From: Beroe ovata
Lineage: Eukaryota; Ctenophora; Nuda; Beroida; Beroidae
Direction of reading: 5' to 3'
Assembly (NCBI GenBank): GCA_946803715.1
Contig: CAMPET010000031.1
Span: forward strand, 1-64,000
DNA: 64,000 nucleotides
The position numbers and the translations under genes are program-made. Of the stretch, positions 22,467 to 33,481 are shown piece after piece. The notes beneath the pieces were generated by a model that was given only the letters and a program-made list of their open reading frames with translations, made no database searches and was not told where the DNA came from. Position 1 is the stretch's first letter. Every line of letters starts with the position of its first letter.

Positions 22467-24260
22467 GGTTAGAAGCGGGTGAGCGTCTTCTTGTGAGACT
22501 TAGGGAGCTATAATGGGGGAGACATTTGATTACAACTGCAGATTCAGCTTATTAAGAAATAGCAAAACTTCATTTTACTTTTAGGCTCTAGCACATTCTT
22601 GAGATGTCAGGGCATTAATGATAGGAAAGAAAGATAGAATGAGGCATAATTCGAATAATGAGTATTGTGCAATGCACATTACACAAAACTCATAATTCAA
22701 ATATAGTCTCTATGGACCACTTATGCTTATCCTCTGGGCTCAAGCCTCAACATATCAATTATCACCTTTCAGGAATTCCGATAACAGATTAAAAAAGGGT
22801 TATTCCACACTTACAATTGAATTTTTATGGGCAATGATGAGCAATGAAAAACGTGTGAACAAAGTTGAATAGAAAATATTACAACAAAACAGCGACAAAA
22901 CACTTACATCCACCAATAGAAAATCTCTCACAGGCAACAGCTCGGTTATCGGTATGTCGGAATATCGTATGCACAGAGGAGATCATAACTAGAAACATTC
23001 AAAGTCACCCATCGAGGCCAAGGTGCAAATGCCAGTAGAAAACTTAATTGCAATTCCTCCAAACTTGAATAAATAAGAGTATTTTTGAACGAGACTTTGA
23101 ACAGATTCCAGAACCATTTCATACACTTCGTATGAGCATATTTATTCAGCTTCACAAGATATAAATCATACGGTTAGACCCCGACTAGTCGTAAATGTGA
23201 TGAGATATCAAATATAAACGTACTAAATGTTGTCATGGACCACTTCTATCTCAAATTGCTGATATTCATAACGTACTTTCATACTTTCATTAGCCGCTAA
23301 TGGCATCGAAACTTCATAGTTCATTCATCCCACGACTTCATATTTTCTCAACATGTAGGTATTTCAATTATATTGCAAACAGAAAAATTTTGCTTCAATT
23401 TCAAGTGATTGATATTAGAAATGGGGTTTGAGTGTCGCAACTATTCGATTATACAAATGACACACTCACGTAATGGAACGAAGTACCCTTCAACTGATAA
23501 AGCTGAATTCAAACTGGCATGAAGTTCCCAATCGATCATGCAGATATGCAAGAACAAACACAGTGTAATCATCAAATAGATATGATTTTAGCGAAATTTT
23601 ACTTATTACTTATTAAGCATAATATTCAAACGATTCCATCAAATCATTGTAATCAACACCAAAACCATTCAAACCATCGATCAAACTTACATTGTAACTA
23701 AAATCAGCATTTGATAAGTCTTGACAATTAATATCAAAGCATAGCAATGTGCGCACCTATTGAATTGTATAAAAACGAAATAGCTTACTAACACCATAAC
23801 GATCCAACGCGAATTGTGTATCAATTATTACTCACTATGATCTATTCGTGTATTTGTGTATTATATTTTGCTAAATATAATAAACTATATTATATTCCGT
23901 TTATAAAACATTATAAGAAAAGAAAGTAAGAAAAGAGCAAGATATAGTTATTTACTTATTTAATTTATGGTACAAACTAACGTCAATATTCAGCCGTTCA
24001 ACCGTCGTTTAATGTTCAACCATTCAACAGTATTTGAGGGGCTGAATAATCACTTGCTGCTATATCACGTGATTGGCCACTGGCCATCAAACTGTGGAGT
24101 GTAAGCTTAGGGAGGAAGTCTTTAGTTTCTTTGATTTCCATCAAAGAATACCAACTATGTGACCTAAAGTTTCATAAAATGCTACAATGTTCATCTTCTA
24201 TCATAGGACTGAGGTACTGTGCACTTTACACGTGAATTACACATATTTCATGAAGATATT
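22467..24260. other. Intergenic, no gene seen
   Basis: AT-rich DNA between selenoprotein W and the TMEM64 3' end. Frames are short and without domains. Confidence 0.55.
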
Positions 24261-25516
24261 TCATCTAAATTGCGACGGCTGATTGATGATTTTCTGCTTG
24301 GACATCAGGATGGCAGACGCTGATTTAGATCGGGTATGTCCCTTCTTGTACCCATCACCAGACTCCATGTCTCTATCGGCACATTCCAAATCTTTATTAA
24401 TCTCAGTCCTTGCCATGCGGGTAACAAATATCATCAACACAACACTGATTAACAGCTGAAACGTGAAAATCATGTAGCTCTCCCCATCGTTAGAGACGAC
24501 ATCCTTGATGTTCCGAAGAGTAGTTCCAAAGTATGTGTTCAGTATCTGTGTGGGTAACAGTCCGATGCATGTTGCGAAGGTAAACTTCACCAGGGAGATG
24601 TTGGTGAGGGCGAATATTCCGTTCTGCAGCCCGTGTGGCATGGGAGTGAAGCGGGATAGGGCGATCACCTTCACACCACTCTTCCCCTCGATGATCCGAC
24701 GAATTTTGTAGAGGTACGCATCACCCTCCTCATCAGTGGACAGATACCGCTCTATCCGCCCAGAGAGACACCCCCGAATGAGGATGAAGGCAATGATGGT
24801 CCCTACTGTGACCGACACGAATATTATGACCACGCCCAGCCAGAACCCGTACATGTAACCTGCTGCAACGTTCAGGATGAGGTAACCAAACATGCCGGGG
24901 AGGGATACAATGGTGAAGAGAACTACAAATATGAGTCCGCTCTGCCACCGGGGAAGCTTGTCCAGCCAACTCAAAAACTCCTGGTAGGGAAAGAGGGGTT
25001 GATGACTGGATTGGGATTTAGGACAGAGAAAATAGTACGTTGATATCATCACGATGAAGACTGTACGGTACACGATAGTATACAGGAAACGAATCACACA
25101 CATATCACTCATTTCACGCATTTCAGGGATTTCACACATATCACATTGACAGGAAATCATCTCAAACCTCCAGATGATCTCGACAGAAGATGAATACCAC
25201 ACAGCAGACAATAAGGAAGAGAATTAGAGACACGGTGACCTTCCATGTGCTCTTGGAGCTGGCTGCTTTCTTCGCTACTAGCTGATCTAACTTAGTCTAA
25301 GGAGGGAGGGTGTTTGATCTTACAATTCCTGCGAACAATCATTTCTTTTTAAAGTGATCTTGAGTGCTGTTCATTTCACAATATGATCCACGGCATGATC
25401 AATAATATTTGATCCAGCTGAACAGGAAAACTAACCTGCTGTCCGAGACAGTTGTGAGGCAACAGCTCGTCCTCATGCACGCAGTAATTCATCAGCTGAC
25501 TGTTGGAGGGGAGCAT
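24261..25516 (-). CDS. TMEM64: TMEM64-like VTT/SNARE-associated membrane protein, three exons
   Basis: Exons 25516-25436, 25296-25168 and 24980-24261, all phase 0, giving 309 aa. Exon 1 encodes MLPSNSQLMNYC. Exon 2 encodes one membrane helix after a STWKVTVS start and ends CRDHLE. Exon 3 begins EFLSWLDKLP and contains several membrane segments plus the VTT core: LNVAAGYMYGFWLG, VKVIALSRFTPMPHGLQN and GLLPTQILNTYFGTTLR. These match vertebrate TMEM64 (AAGYLYGF, ARLTPIPFGLQN, LLPTQLLNSYLGTTLR). The family is multi-pass in the ER; TMEM64 has been linked to SERCA2 calcium signalling. The tail is charged and Ser-rich (HTRSKSASAILM). Confidence 0.9.
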
Positions 25517-28167
25517 GGAATTACTAAACAAAGGAGACGGGGGTATCCAAAACTATCATGATATTGGGAGTATCATCTTATTATGAAGTAACGGCTGACA
25601 ACGTGATATCGTGATAAAAGATAAATTTCCGCAGTTTTAACGTGAAACCAATACCGATATTGCGATTCACGTGTAATTTTGGGGTATTTTCAGCGAAACT
25701 AGAACTTCACGTTCACACAGCAAAACTAGCGCTATAGCAACGGACAAAGCCCTCAAAACACAGCATATTCTGAAGCTCAAGCAAAAAATCCACACAATGT
25801 ACCTCCAAATCATCAAGTGACGTTTTGTGTGTGGGCGTGTTACGTGATAAAGTTGTGTGTCACGTGATCACTACTGCCGTGTTACTATGGTGACAACATT
25901 CAACCCTATACTGAGTGAAATCACCGGTCAGTTAGAAAAACTATGTCGTTTTCAGTAGGTACTTAGCATAGGTCATCGAATATGGCTTATGTCCAAGTAA
26001 ACTCTCTACAATATACTCCTAGTATCTACAACGCAGTAATGGATTTTGGAACTCAACGAGTGATGGCTAGCATCGATTGAATATTATAGAATACTAGAAT
26101 AATGCTGATCATTAATCGAAGGCTGCGGGGAAACTATTCTCAAGAAATACCTGGTCATTGTATCAGCATATATCTGAACAAACATCAATTGTGTAATGCG
26201 AGACTGTGATGTCCAACTGAATAATAGATTAAACCAGTTATAATATTCACTGCAATTATTATGCCCCTTTTGGGTATGAGCAGGTTGCAGTAGGTACACT
26301 GAGTGATTTCACTACAGCACTACCACACACAGAAATCTAACTTTACCCACGAGCATCGTCCAAAGGGGAAACTGTACAGAAAACACTAAAATACTCAAAT
26401 ACTTGACGGTCGCAGGTTCAGATAGGAAACACTATGACGACGACTAGAAGGATGGAACATGAGTCTCATTGCATTGATGATTCGCGGCAAATTCACATCA
26501 CAACAAAAGTCTCACCGTGGAGGAATGTAACCATCAGGTGTGAAATGGTATTTGTACCGAGCTCATGCCTGATGAGAAAGGATCGAATTTCGAGCAGAGA
26601 AAAGCCAAGTGTGGCAGATTAGGTTATCAGACGTCTTCTCATTTTCGAGTGAGATCAAATAGACGGGATACAATTTGATGAAGGCTGGAGTGCTTATAAG
26701 TTCAGACTTGTAGACTAAGCAGTCTAGAATATTGAATAACTGAGCACATCGTATAGCGCCTTTTTATAAAATCACGAGGCAAATATTATAGGTATTCATA
26801 CCCCTACGGCCTACATAATGTATGAATTCAACTTTACTGCACAATAACAACGAATGTGCAATACATTCATTGTTGTTTTGCAGTAAAATTTAATTCGATT
26901 CAATTAGAATTGTATGAAAACAAATGGGGGCTACTTCGTCGGAAGAGCGAATTCTAGGAAAGTCGGCGATAGATGACAGATGTTCTAGCGACAGACAATA
27001 CCCCTTTTTAAGGTTTTAAGACAAAGATAAAAGAGTACCAATCCCACTTTCTACTTGTTTCATTCCAGAAAAATCGGTCACGTGAACACGTGAATGACAC
27101 AAAGTTGGTTTTTTCATCATGATAGGCATTAGACAAGGCTTTCCTGCGCAGCCATAAGATTCGGAAGCATCAATCCCATTGCTCCGTAAACGTAACATAA
27201 AAATTACTGAAACTTGCATCGTACAGTTAACTCATTAGACGGATTAATATCATATATACCTTAGAAATCCTTAGAAATGGCGTTACTGCAAAAACGGGTA
27301 ATGTATCTTAATTTATAGTATGTTAATTTTTAACTTGTCATCACATAATGACGACGGCGAATCTAAATCAACGAGGTAGCTATAAAAGTGCTAGGCAGTA
27401 GGTATAATATCATGTTATGCCTAGTGCTATACTATGGTATTCCAGTATACAGGAAAACGTGGAATATATTATCTACCTTTGGACAGGTTTGTATAAATTC
27501 TGAGTGAATGTGAAATGATACGCATCACTTTTGACAAAACGGTAATAGCACTGACCTCTGATATAAAAATAAGTAATTGCACCAGTGGTAAAGAAATGCT
27601 CAGAGAGGAACTTTTTGTTGTATGGACAAAGAAACATCCACCTGTTGAAACTAAACTTTTTCACAGCTAGCTATTGTGATTGGATCTCGAAGAGATCGTC
27701 GAGATCCATTGATATTCAATAGTTCGGGTGGGTGATAACCCCTGACGCGGCTCTTGTTGCATTTTGGGTGGCAGTGTGGTACTATCTAACACCTCTGCCA
27801 ACACAAAAACTTCACAAGTTGAACACGCTGTTGGTTTCCATGCAAATGGTACTTACAGCTGAGCTCAGAGTGAATGGTCCGACGAATGGTTGGCAACCAT
27901 GTTCCTAGTGAATTAAGACATGATTAAGAACTATCACATAGTGGAAAGAGAGAAGGAAGTTGTTGATGTCAGAGAAGGAAGTATTGATAGACAATTGACA
28001 CTCAATTCAAATCTGTGTCATCTAAGATTTCAAAATACCAAAAACCAAAAATAATTAAGCTAAATCTAAAAACCATAGCTAATCTAGCTAAACGTTTTTA
28101 ACTCACTAACAACGACTGTTTCACTTGTTGCATCTGTGCGTTATCAGAAATTCCAAATTCTTGATAG
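25517..28167. other. Intergenic, no gene seen
   Basis: About 2.6 kb between the TMEM64 start and the TCF25 stop. AT-rich with only short frames (at most about 70 aa), none with domains. A small palindrome with TTGTTGTTTTGCAGTAAA-like arms is present near 26830-26890. The proximal part likely holds the TMEM64 promoter. Confidence 0.5.
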
Positions 28168-30126
28168 CTAATCTAATATGTCTTCTTCTTCAACATTACT
28201 GTCGTTTTCATCATCCTCATCAATGACAATTTCTGGTTCATTCTGAATGTAGAGATTGTTTATCATGTCCCTAAGGATGGCACCAAAGTCACCAGGAATA
28301 TTCCGTAATTGTTCACCCCATTGACCAGCCCTATTTTCCCCATCATTGGGTTGGAGAAGCCCACCCAAATGAACACCTTGTACTGGTGGCATAACATCTT
28401 CATTCTGGTTATTCTGGTAGCCAGGCATGAGTGAGTTGATAAATGCCATCACCGGATTCCCAGCTATAGACTGCCTGGTCTCTGGCTGGTAATCTGAGTA
28501 GCTATGTGGGGGAGGCAGAGGGTCATGAGGGTCTTGTACTGCATCAAATGCAGCTGATGGAAGAAGAGCTGACACAGAAGGTATGTCTGTTATGAAGATA
28601 TGTCTCATAACATTGAGAGGGGGACTCATGAAAGTTTTACTCTGCTTGTGTTTAGCAGCTTCACGTCCTGGCATATTCAGAAATTCTGTATTGACGAATT
28701 CGATATTTCGTTTTAACCAGAATGCTACTGATGCATCTTTCCACAAATCAACAGAACGTTCAACATAAAGCCTACACTGTTGCCTGAGACTTCTTGAATG
28801 TGATTGCAAGATTGTCTCATTACAAACATACAATGGATTTGATTCAATAACAAATGAACATTTTTCACAGATGAGCTGTGATATCATTGGATAGTTCAAT
28901 ATTGCTGATTGCAAAATCTCATTTGAATCTTTGTGAGGTAGATTCTTGACTGTTTCCTCATAGAATTTTGCTAGTGCATGAGAATATGAAAAATTGGGAA
29001 GAAGTTTCAGCTTTAAAGAATGATCATAGTCATCAATGAATTTCAAAACGAAACCATAGTCTTCTACCTTTAAGGCTAGTACATCAAGGAGGAGTAAACA
29101 TGCAAGAGGGTCTTGCTCTGGTGAAAGGTTATATAAAAGTTTTGATAACTCAAAGGCTGTCTTCCAGCATGATTTTAATGACACAAACAATATTTGTCTG
29201 AACAGGGCAATAAATAATGCCCTATTTTCTGCCCTGTTATAGTCCAGCCTACAGAGAGGTGATGTAACATTAAAACTTGGGTGGAAAGCACATTCAAGAC
29301 AAAATAGTGCTCTGCTCAATAGATCTGAAGAAGTTTGTGTGTCTTCACTGTGCCTACTAACTTCACTCAAATGAAGTAATGTATCAACATGATAAGGATG
29401 CATTTCAAGGACTTGTCTAACATTCTGTGGATTTCTCCAGAACATTTGTTGCACCTTCTGATAATTGGCTTTGCTATGAACAAACTTGAAGAAAGTGATC
29501 CCCTCCTCAGACTTGTCAATAACCATCTGGATTCCATATTTGTTGATTTGAGGCCAATTGGTTTTTGGTTCAGAGAATATATAACTCTTTTTACGAAAAT
29601 TATTATTCCTGCCTCTCATACCAACATTAACAACTTCACTACCAAACATTGATCTGAGCTCATTGTCTACATTCAAATGTTTTCTGATCACGGTTAAAAC
29701 TGACCTTATAAGGCTTTGATCTGAATCTTGGGCAAATAAATTCTTGGGACAGTTAGTTGCTGACATTTGATCCACATCATACAAAATTTTTTCAATATCT
29801 GGCTCTATTTCTTCATGATGCTTATCCTTCATGTGCCTTTTCTTCTTCCTTTTCTTTTTCTTTGCTGGAGTATGAAGAAGTTTAATATTTTCTTCACTAT
29901 GATCCTTTTCATTATCTGACTTGGAGACTTCAGTGATATCATGACCCTCACAAGATTCATCATCAACCTCATTTAGTAGATCAAAAACATTAAGTGACTT
30001 GTTTTTTCGTGCAAGACTTGCAGGTGGCAAAATCTCTTCATCATCAGATAACTCTTTGACAAGTTTATCTTTCAAATTATCCAATTCCCTGTCTCCTCTC
30101 AGTTTCTTCAGTGATCTTGAGGACAT
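28168..30126 (-). CDS. TCF25: TCF25/NULP1, ribosome quality-control factor, intronless
   Basis: 652 aa in one frame from ATG 30126; the human protein is about 676 aa. The start MSSRSLKKLRG matches the family opening MSRRALRRLRG. A Lys-rich nuclear stretch (PAKKKKRKKKRH) lies near residue 90. The conserved body includes LEMHPYHVDTLLHLSEV, LECAFHPSFNVTSPLCRLDY, ENRALFIALFRQILFVS and EQDPLACLLLLDVLAL. The C terminus has PVMAFINSLMPGY and a very acidic end (EDDENDSNVEEEDILD). TCF25 (yeast Rqc1) works with listerin and NEMF to ubiquitinate nascent chains on stalled 60S subunits. It has no introns, while vertebrate and most neighbouring genes here are spliced. Confidence 0.95.
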   Translation of the reverse strand: MSSRSLKKLRGDRELDNLKDKLVKELSDDEEILPPASLARKNKSLNVFDLLNEVDDESCEGHDITEVSKSDNEKDHSEENIKLLHTPAKKKKRKKKRHMKDKHHEEIEPDIEKILYDVDQMSATNCPKNLFAQDSDQSLIRSVLTVIRKHLNVDNELRSMFGSEVVNVGMRGRNNNFRKKSYIFSEPKTNWPQINKYGIQMVIDKSEEGITFFKFVHSKANYQKVQQMFWRNPQNVRQVLEMHPYHVDTLLHLSEVSRHSEDTQTSSDLLSRALFCLECAFHPSFNVTSPLCRLDYNRAENRALFIALFRQILFVSLKSCWKTAFELSKLLYNLSPEQDPLACLLLLDVLALKVEDYGFVLKFIDDYDHSLKLKLLPNFSYSHALAKFYEETVKNLPHKDSNEILQSAILNYPMISQLICEKCSFVIESNPLYVCNETILQSHSRSLRQQCRLYVERSVDLWKDASVAFWLKRNIEFVNTEFLNMPGREAAKHKQSKTFMSPPLNVMRHIFITDIPSVSALLPSAAFDAVQDPHDPLPPPHSYSDYQPETRQSIAGNPVMAFINSLMPGYQNNQNEDVMPPVQGVHLGGLLQPNDGENRAGQWGEQLRNIPGDFGAILRDMINNLYIQNEPEIVIDEDDENDSNVEEEDILD

Positions 30127-30565
30127 AATTCTAAAATTCCATTAATACAGTAATATGATAATGCCTTATCTTAATAAATTGTTAAGATCTTAAATTGTTA
30201 GGTGATTTATACTGACATGTCAGGGAAATTCCTATAGCATCCTGAATTGGTAGTATGATAGTACTAAGTACAATTAGGTGCTAAAATTAAGAAGGGGATA
30301 TCTATACAAATTAAAATATAATAGACTCGACTATTTATATTTGTTGACAGATGCAATGCACAATGATCAGCTCACAATCACATATTTGCTCATGCTCCAG
30401 CGCTGCGTGTGCACACGTTGCGCGCCCCTTATTTACTCGATGATCTGAAAATCGTGAAAAACGCCATGATTACCGCATAAAATGATCAGAGGCGCACAAG
30501 AATTTTAGAATTCGCGCATATATATTCAGTGAAGTGCATGAAGTGCCAATTGGTCGATCGATGAT

Positions 30566-30672
30566 TTGTAGGATTTTACCCTACCGTCGGTGCGCGCGAT
30601 TTTCAATCCGCCCCTAAGCCCCTTGCCAGGGATAAAATCCCGCCAGCAAGAGCAGGGTGAAATCCTACAAAT
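30566..30672. mobile_element. MITE family A copy, 107 bp
   Basis: Begins TTGTAGGATTTTACCCTACC and ends as its inverted counterpart GGGTGAAATCCTACAAA, with near-perfect fold-back and a GC-rich core (GTCGGTGCGCGCGATT). The 8-bp direct repeat TCGATGAT at 30558-30565 and 30673-30680 is the target-site duplication. There is no coding capacity. Terminal repeats with 8-bp duplications point to a hAT-like (or other 8-bp) transposase. Confidence 0.85.
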
Positions 30673-30684
30673 CGATGATACATG

Positions 30685-31136
30685 ATAGACCCTGTCGAGA
30701 ATTTCGTTTTCATGCGAGCGGCGCGCGCGGCTTGCATCTGCGGTCTAGCATCGCCAGACAAGTTAAGTGTCAATTTGCTGAGCGATTGCCCGTGCCCGCC
30801 CGGCTATGCGAAATGGCGAGCGCCTACGCGGCACGCGCGCAATTCAATGGAATTATACTGAAATTTCAACAGCTGGGCGAGGGACTACCATCAAATATCA
30901 TCGATGCAATGAACAGATACATTACCAATTTGTTTGGCGATGGCCGATGCTACACTGCTGATGCAATGCAAAACGAAATTCTCGACAGGGTCTATCAACG
31001 ATCGACTTGTCAATCGATGATAGACCCTGTCGAGAATTTCGTCGCGCGCGCGCGCAACTTATCCTCAGACTTATCCTTGCTGACGCAAGCCGCTTCGCGG
31101 CTTGCATCAGCGGTCTGGCATCGCCCGACAACGATC
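30685..31136. mobile_element. Cluster of family B fold-back elements
   Basis: Three rearranged units share the terminus GATAGACCCTGTCGAGAATT. They lie near 30685-30772, 30931-31012 (inverted) and 31015-31136. The other end reads AGCGGTCTGGCATCGCCCGA. Inside are CG/GC alternations and the palindrome GCAAGCCGCTTCGCGGCTTGC-like arms. The open frames that cross them (30657-31145) are chance products of the repeats. Confidence 0.65.
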
Positions 31137-31671
31137 GACAAATAACTTATTGATACTACTTGTTACATTCAAATTTTATACCGAGATACACACTTTGTAG
31201 AGATCTTGAAGAAGAGACAAGGATGTCTTGAAACTGTCATCACCATATCATTGCATTCACTATTTCATTGCATTATTTTAAATTTTGACGATCTATTATC
31301 CATAATAGATTGTACATTTATTGGTTGTGATTGGAATACTTCTGACATCTAGGTGAAATTCCTAATGACTCAATTGGATGATATCATAGAAGACTTAGAT
31401 GCTTCTTGTGATGAGNACTGACATGCCAGCAAAATTCCTATTTCCTATAGCATCCTGAATTGGCAGTACTAGTTACAATTAGGTGCTAAAATTAAAAAGG
31501 GGATATCTATACAAATTAGAATAGAAATTAGAATAGACTCGACTAATATTTGTTGAAAGATGCAACGATCAGCTGCAGCTCACATATTTGCTCATGCTCC
31601 CGGGCCGGGCCGCGCGATGTCATGCGTGTGCAACGTTGCGCGCCCCTTATTTACTCGATGATTTGTCGATT

Positions 31672-31902
31672 GATGACTATGATAGACCCTGTCGAGAATA
31701 ATTCGTTTTACGCGCGCGCGGCTCAAACTTATTTTTTCGCGGCTTGCATTTGTCTGGCGATGCTAAACCGCTGATGCCAGCCGCGAAACTTATTCTCTAT
31801 CTGAGAATAAGTTTGCGCCGCGCGCGCAAAACGAAATTCTCGACAGGGTCTATCATCTATCGACAAGGGTTGCATGATCAGTGGTCTAGCATCGCCAGAC
31901 AA
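31672..31902. mobile_element. Family B fold-back element with target duplication
   Basis: Starts TTGTCGATTGATGAC, then the GATAGACCCTGTCGAGAAT terminus, a GC-alternating core and an internal inverted copy. It ends GCATCGCCAGACAA. The flanks carry CTCGATGA(T) on both sides, an 8-9 bp target-site duplication. It lies in the second haplotype block, upstream of FIS1. Confidence 0.65.
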
Positions 31903-32085
31903 CTCGATGATCTGAAAAGTCGTAAAAAACTCGCCGAATGTTATCTGCCCACTATTGTTTCTTGCGCGCCATATCATTGCATTCACTATTTCATTGCATT
32001 ATTTCAAATTTTGACGAACTTTACATTGCATAATAAATTTTACATTTATTGGTTGTGATTGGAATACTTCTAGGTGAAATTCCTA

Positions 32086-33008
32086 ATGACTCAATTGGAT
32101 GATATCATAGAAGACTTAGATGCTTCTTGTGATGAGCAAGACATAATTGAGCATGAGCGGTAAGACTGCTCACTCTCTGATATTCAAAGTGTATGAGATT
32201 ATCAAATCTGTACATATTACACTGCACAGTTATGAGCTAATCTCATTTATCACGAATCATTATCATAGCTGATATAATATCAATTCCCTACCATTCATTC
32301 TTTCAGATTATATAATGAGGAACTTCAGAACAATCCCGTAGTGACCAGCAGAACCCAGTTTGGTTATGGATATGTTCTAGTGAAATCACCATATGACAAT
32401 GATATTCGAAAAGGTGACAATTACGTCATGTCTCTTGGCTTATCATATTACTTAAATTATTGGTCTTACAATGTTTGAATTTATCTTAAGGAATAAAACT
32501 TTTGGAGGATCTGTGTCAGAGTGGAGTTGACCAGAGAGACTTTGTATACTATCTTGCTGTTGGTCATTACAGGTAGGATTATTGTCATCCCAAGATAATA
32601 TACTTATTCACATAGATGTATGACTAGAAAGTTCTAATCTTAATAGTACAGATGACATGCCATTATGTACATGAATATCAGTAAATCTAACACAGGTTAC
32701 ATGATTATGGCAAAGCAATCAAGCAATGTCGACGGGTGTTGGAGATGGAACCTGGGAATCACCAAGCTACGCAGCTTATGGAAATTATCAAGAAGAAGCG
32801 GAAGAAGGACGCCATGATTGGGGCTGCTGTTCTAGGTATATTAGCTTGTTAGCAGTTGCTGATTTGCGTCTTAAGTTGCACATATAACAGTCATGAGTGC
32901 TGATCTTATGCTTATTTTCTAGGTGGAGGGGCAGTAGCACTAACTGGAGGTTTGGTTCTTGCTGGAGCTGTTGTAGCTGCAGGTGTGGCAGCATTCAGAT
33001 CAAAGTGA
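32086..33008 (+). CDS. FIS1: Mitochondrial fission protein FIS1, five exons
   Basis: Exons 32086-32159, 32307-32413, 32491-32572, 32696-32835 and 32923-33008. Phases agree and give 162 aa. The TPR-like core reads TSRTQFGYGYVLVKSPYDND, then IRKGIKLLEDL, QRDFVYYLAVGHYRLHDYGK and LEMEPGNHQA. These match human FIS1 (STQFEYAWCLVRSKYNDD, RDYVFYLAVGNYRLKEYEKA, TEPQNNQA). A Gly/Ala/Val membrane anchor (GGGAVALTGGLVLAGAVVA) ends in the short tail FRSK, typical of a mitochondrial/peroxisomal tail anchor. FIS1 takes part in organelle fission and mitophagy. The first exon is also present as a truncated copy ending at the N at 31416. AATAAA near 33366 is a candidate poly(A) signal. Confidence 0.95.
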
Positions 33009-33481
33009 TGCGAATGAAACGTGAGAAACTTGTTCAGAGGAGTTGACTGATGTACTTCTTCAGACTGGAGAAAGGGCTCTGTTTTTTCGAGGAATGAAAC
33101 TTGTACATAACGATTGCCATTTTTGAATTCACCAATACACATATGAGGCTCCAAGCAATGAAATTTTCAAGGTTGATTCTTGTTAAGACCGAACGTACTT
33201 GCTCCAAAAATTTTTATTCAATATGAAATATCAAAGTATTATGAAGCAAAAGCCATGGCAAAATATCATATGACTGTTAGAATAGTCTCTCAATATTGTA
33301 GACAGATAAGGGGACTGAAAACCTTATTGACTCTTTTATCGAGGACAATTAAATTGAATTCCACTAATAAAGCGTATGTGTGAACCTATACCTTTTTTGT
33401 TAAGTGTTTGCCTGTGATGGTGTTTTCTCCATTGATCAAGGCATGTGTTATCTGTATTTGTCTCAATAGGATGTGTTAAAC

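Larger units (their letters stand above)
30209..32137 (+). repeat. Local duplication joined at an N (31416), spanning the FIS1 5' end
   Basis: The bases just after the N (ACTGACATGCCAGCAAAATT) repeat those from about 30209. The block before the N, from about 31320 to 31415 and ending CTTCTTGTGATGAG, repeats at 32048-32137. The first copy therefore contains the FIS1 start codon and first 17 codons, cut off at the N; the second continues into a normal gene. The two copies differ by transposon insertions (see 30566-30672 and the fold-back elements), as heterozygous haplotypes would. Confidence 0.8.

Noticed and set aside
30657-31145. 162-aa open frame across GC-rich repeats
   Set aside because: It consists of family B fold-back units; similar frames appear at every copy (61.9-62.2 kb) because the repeat lacks stops in some frames.
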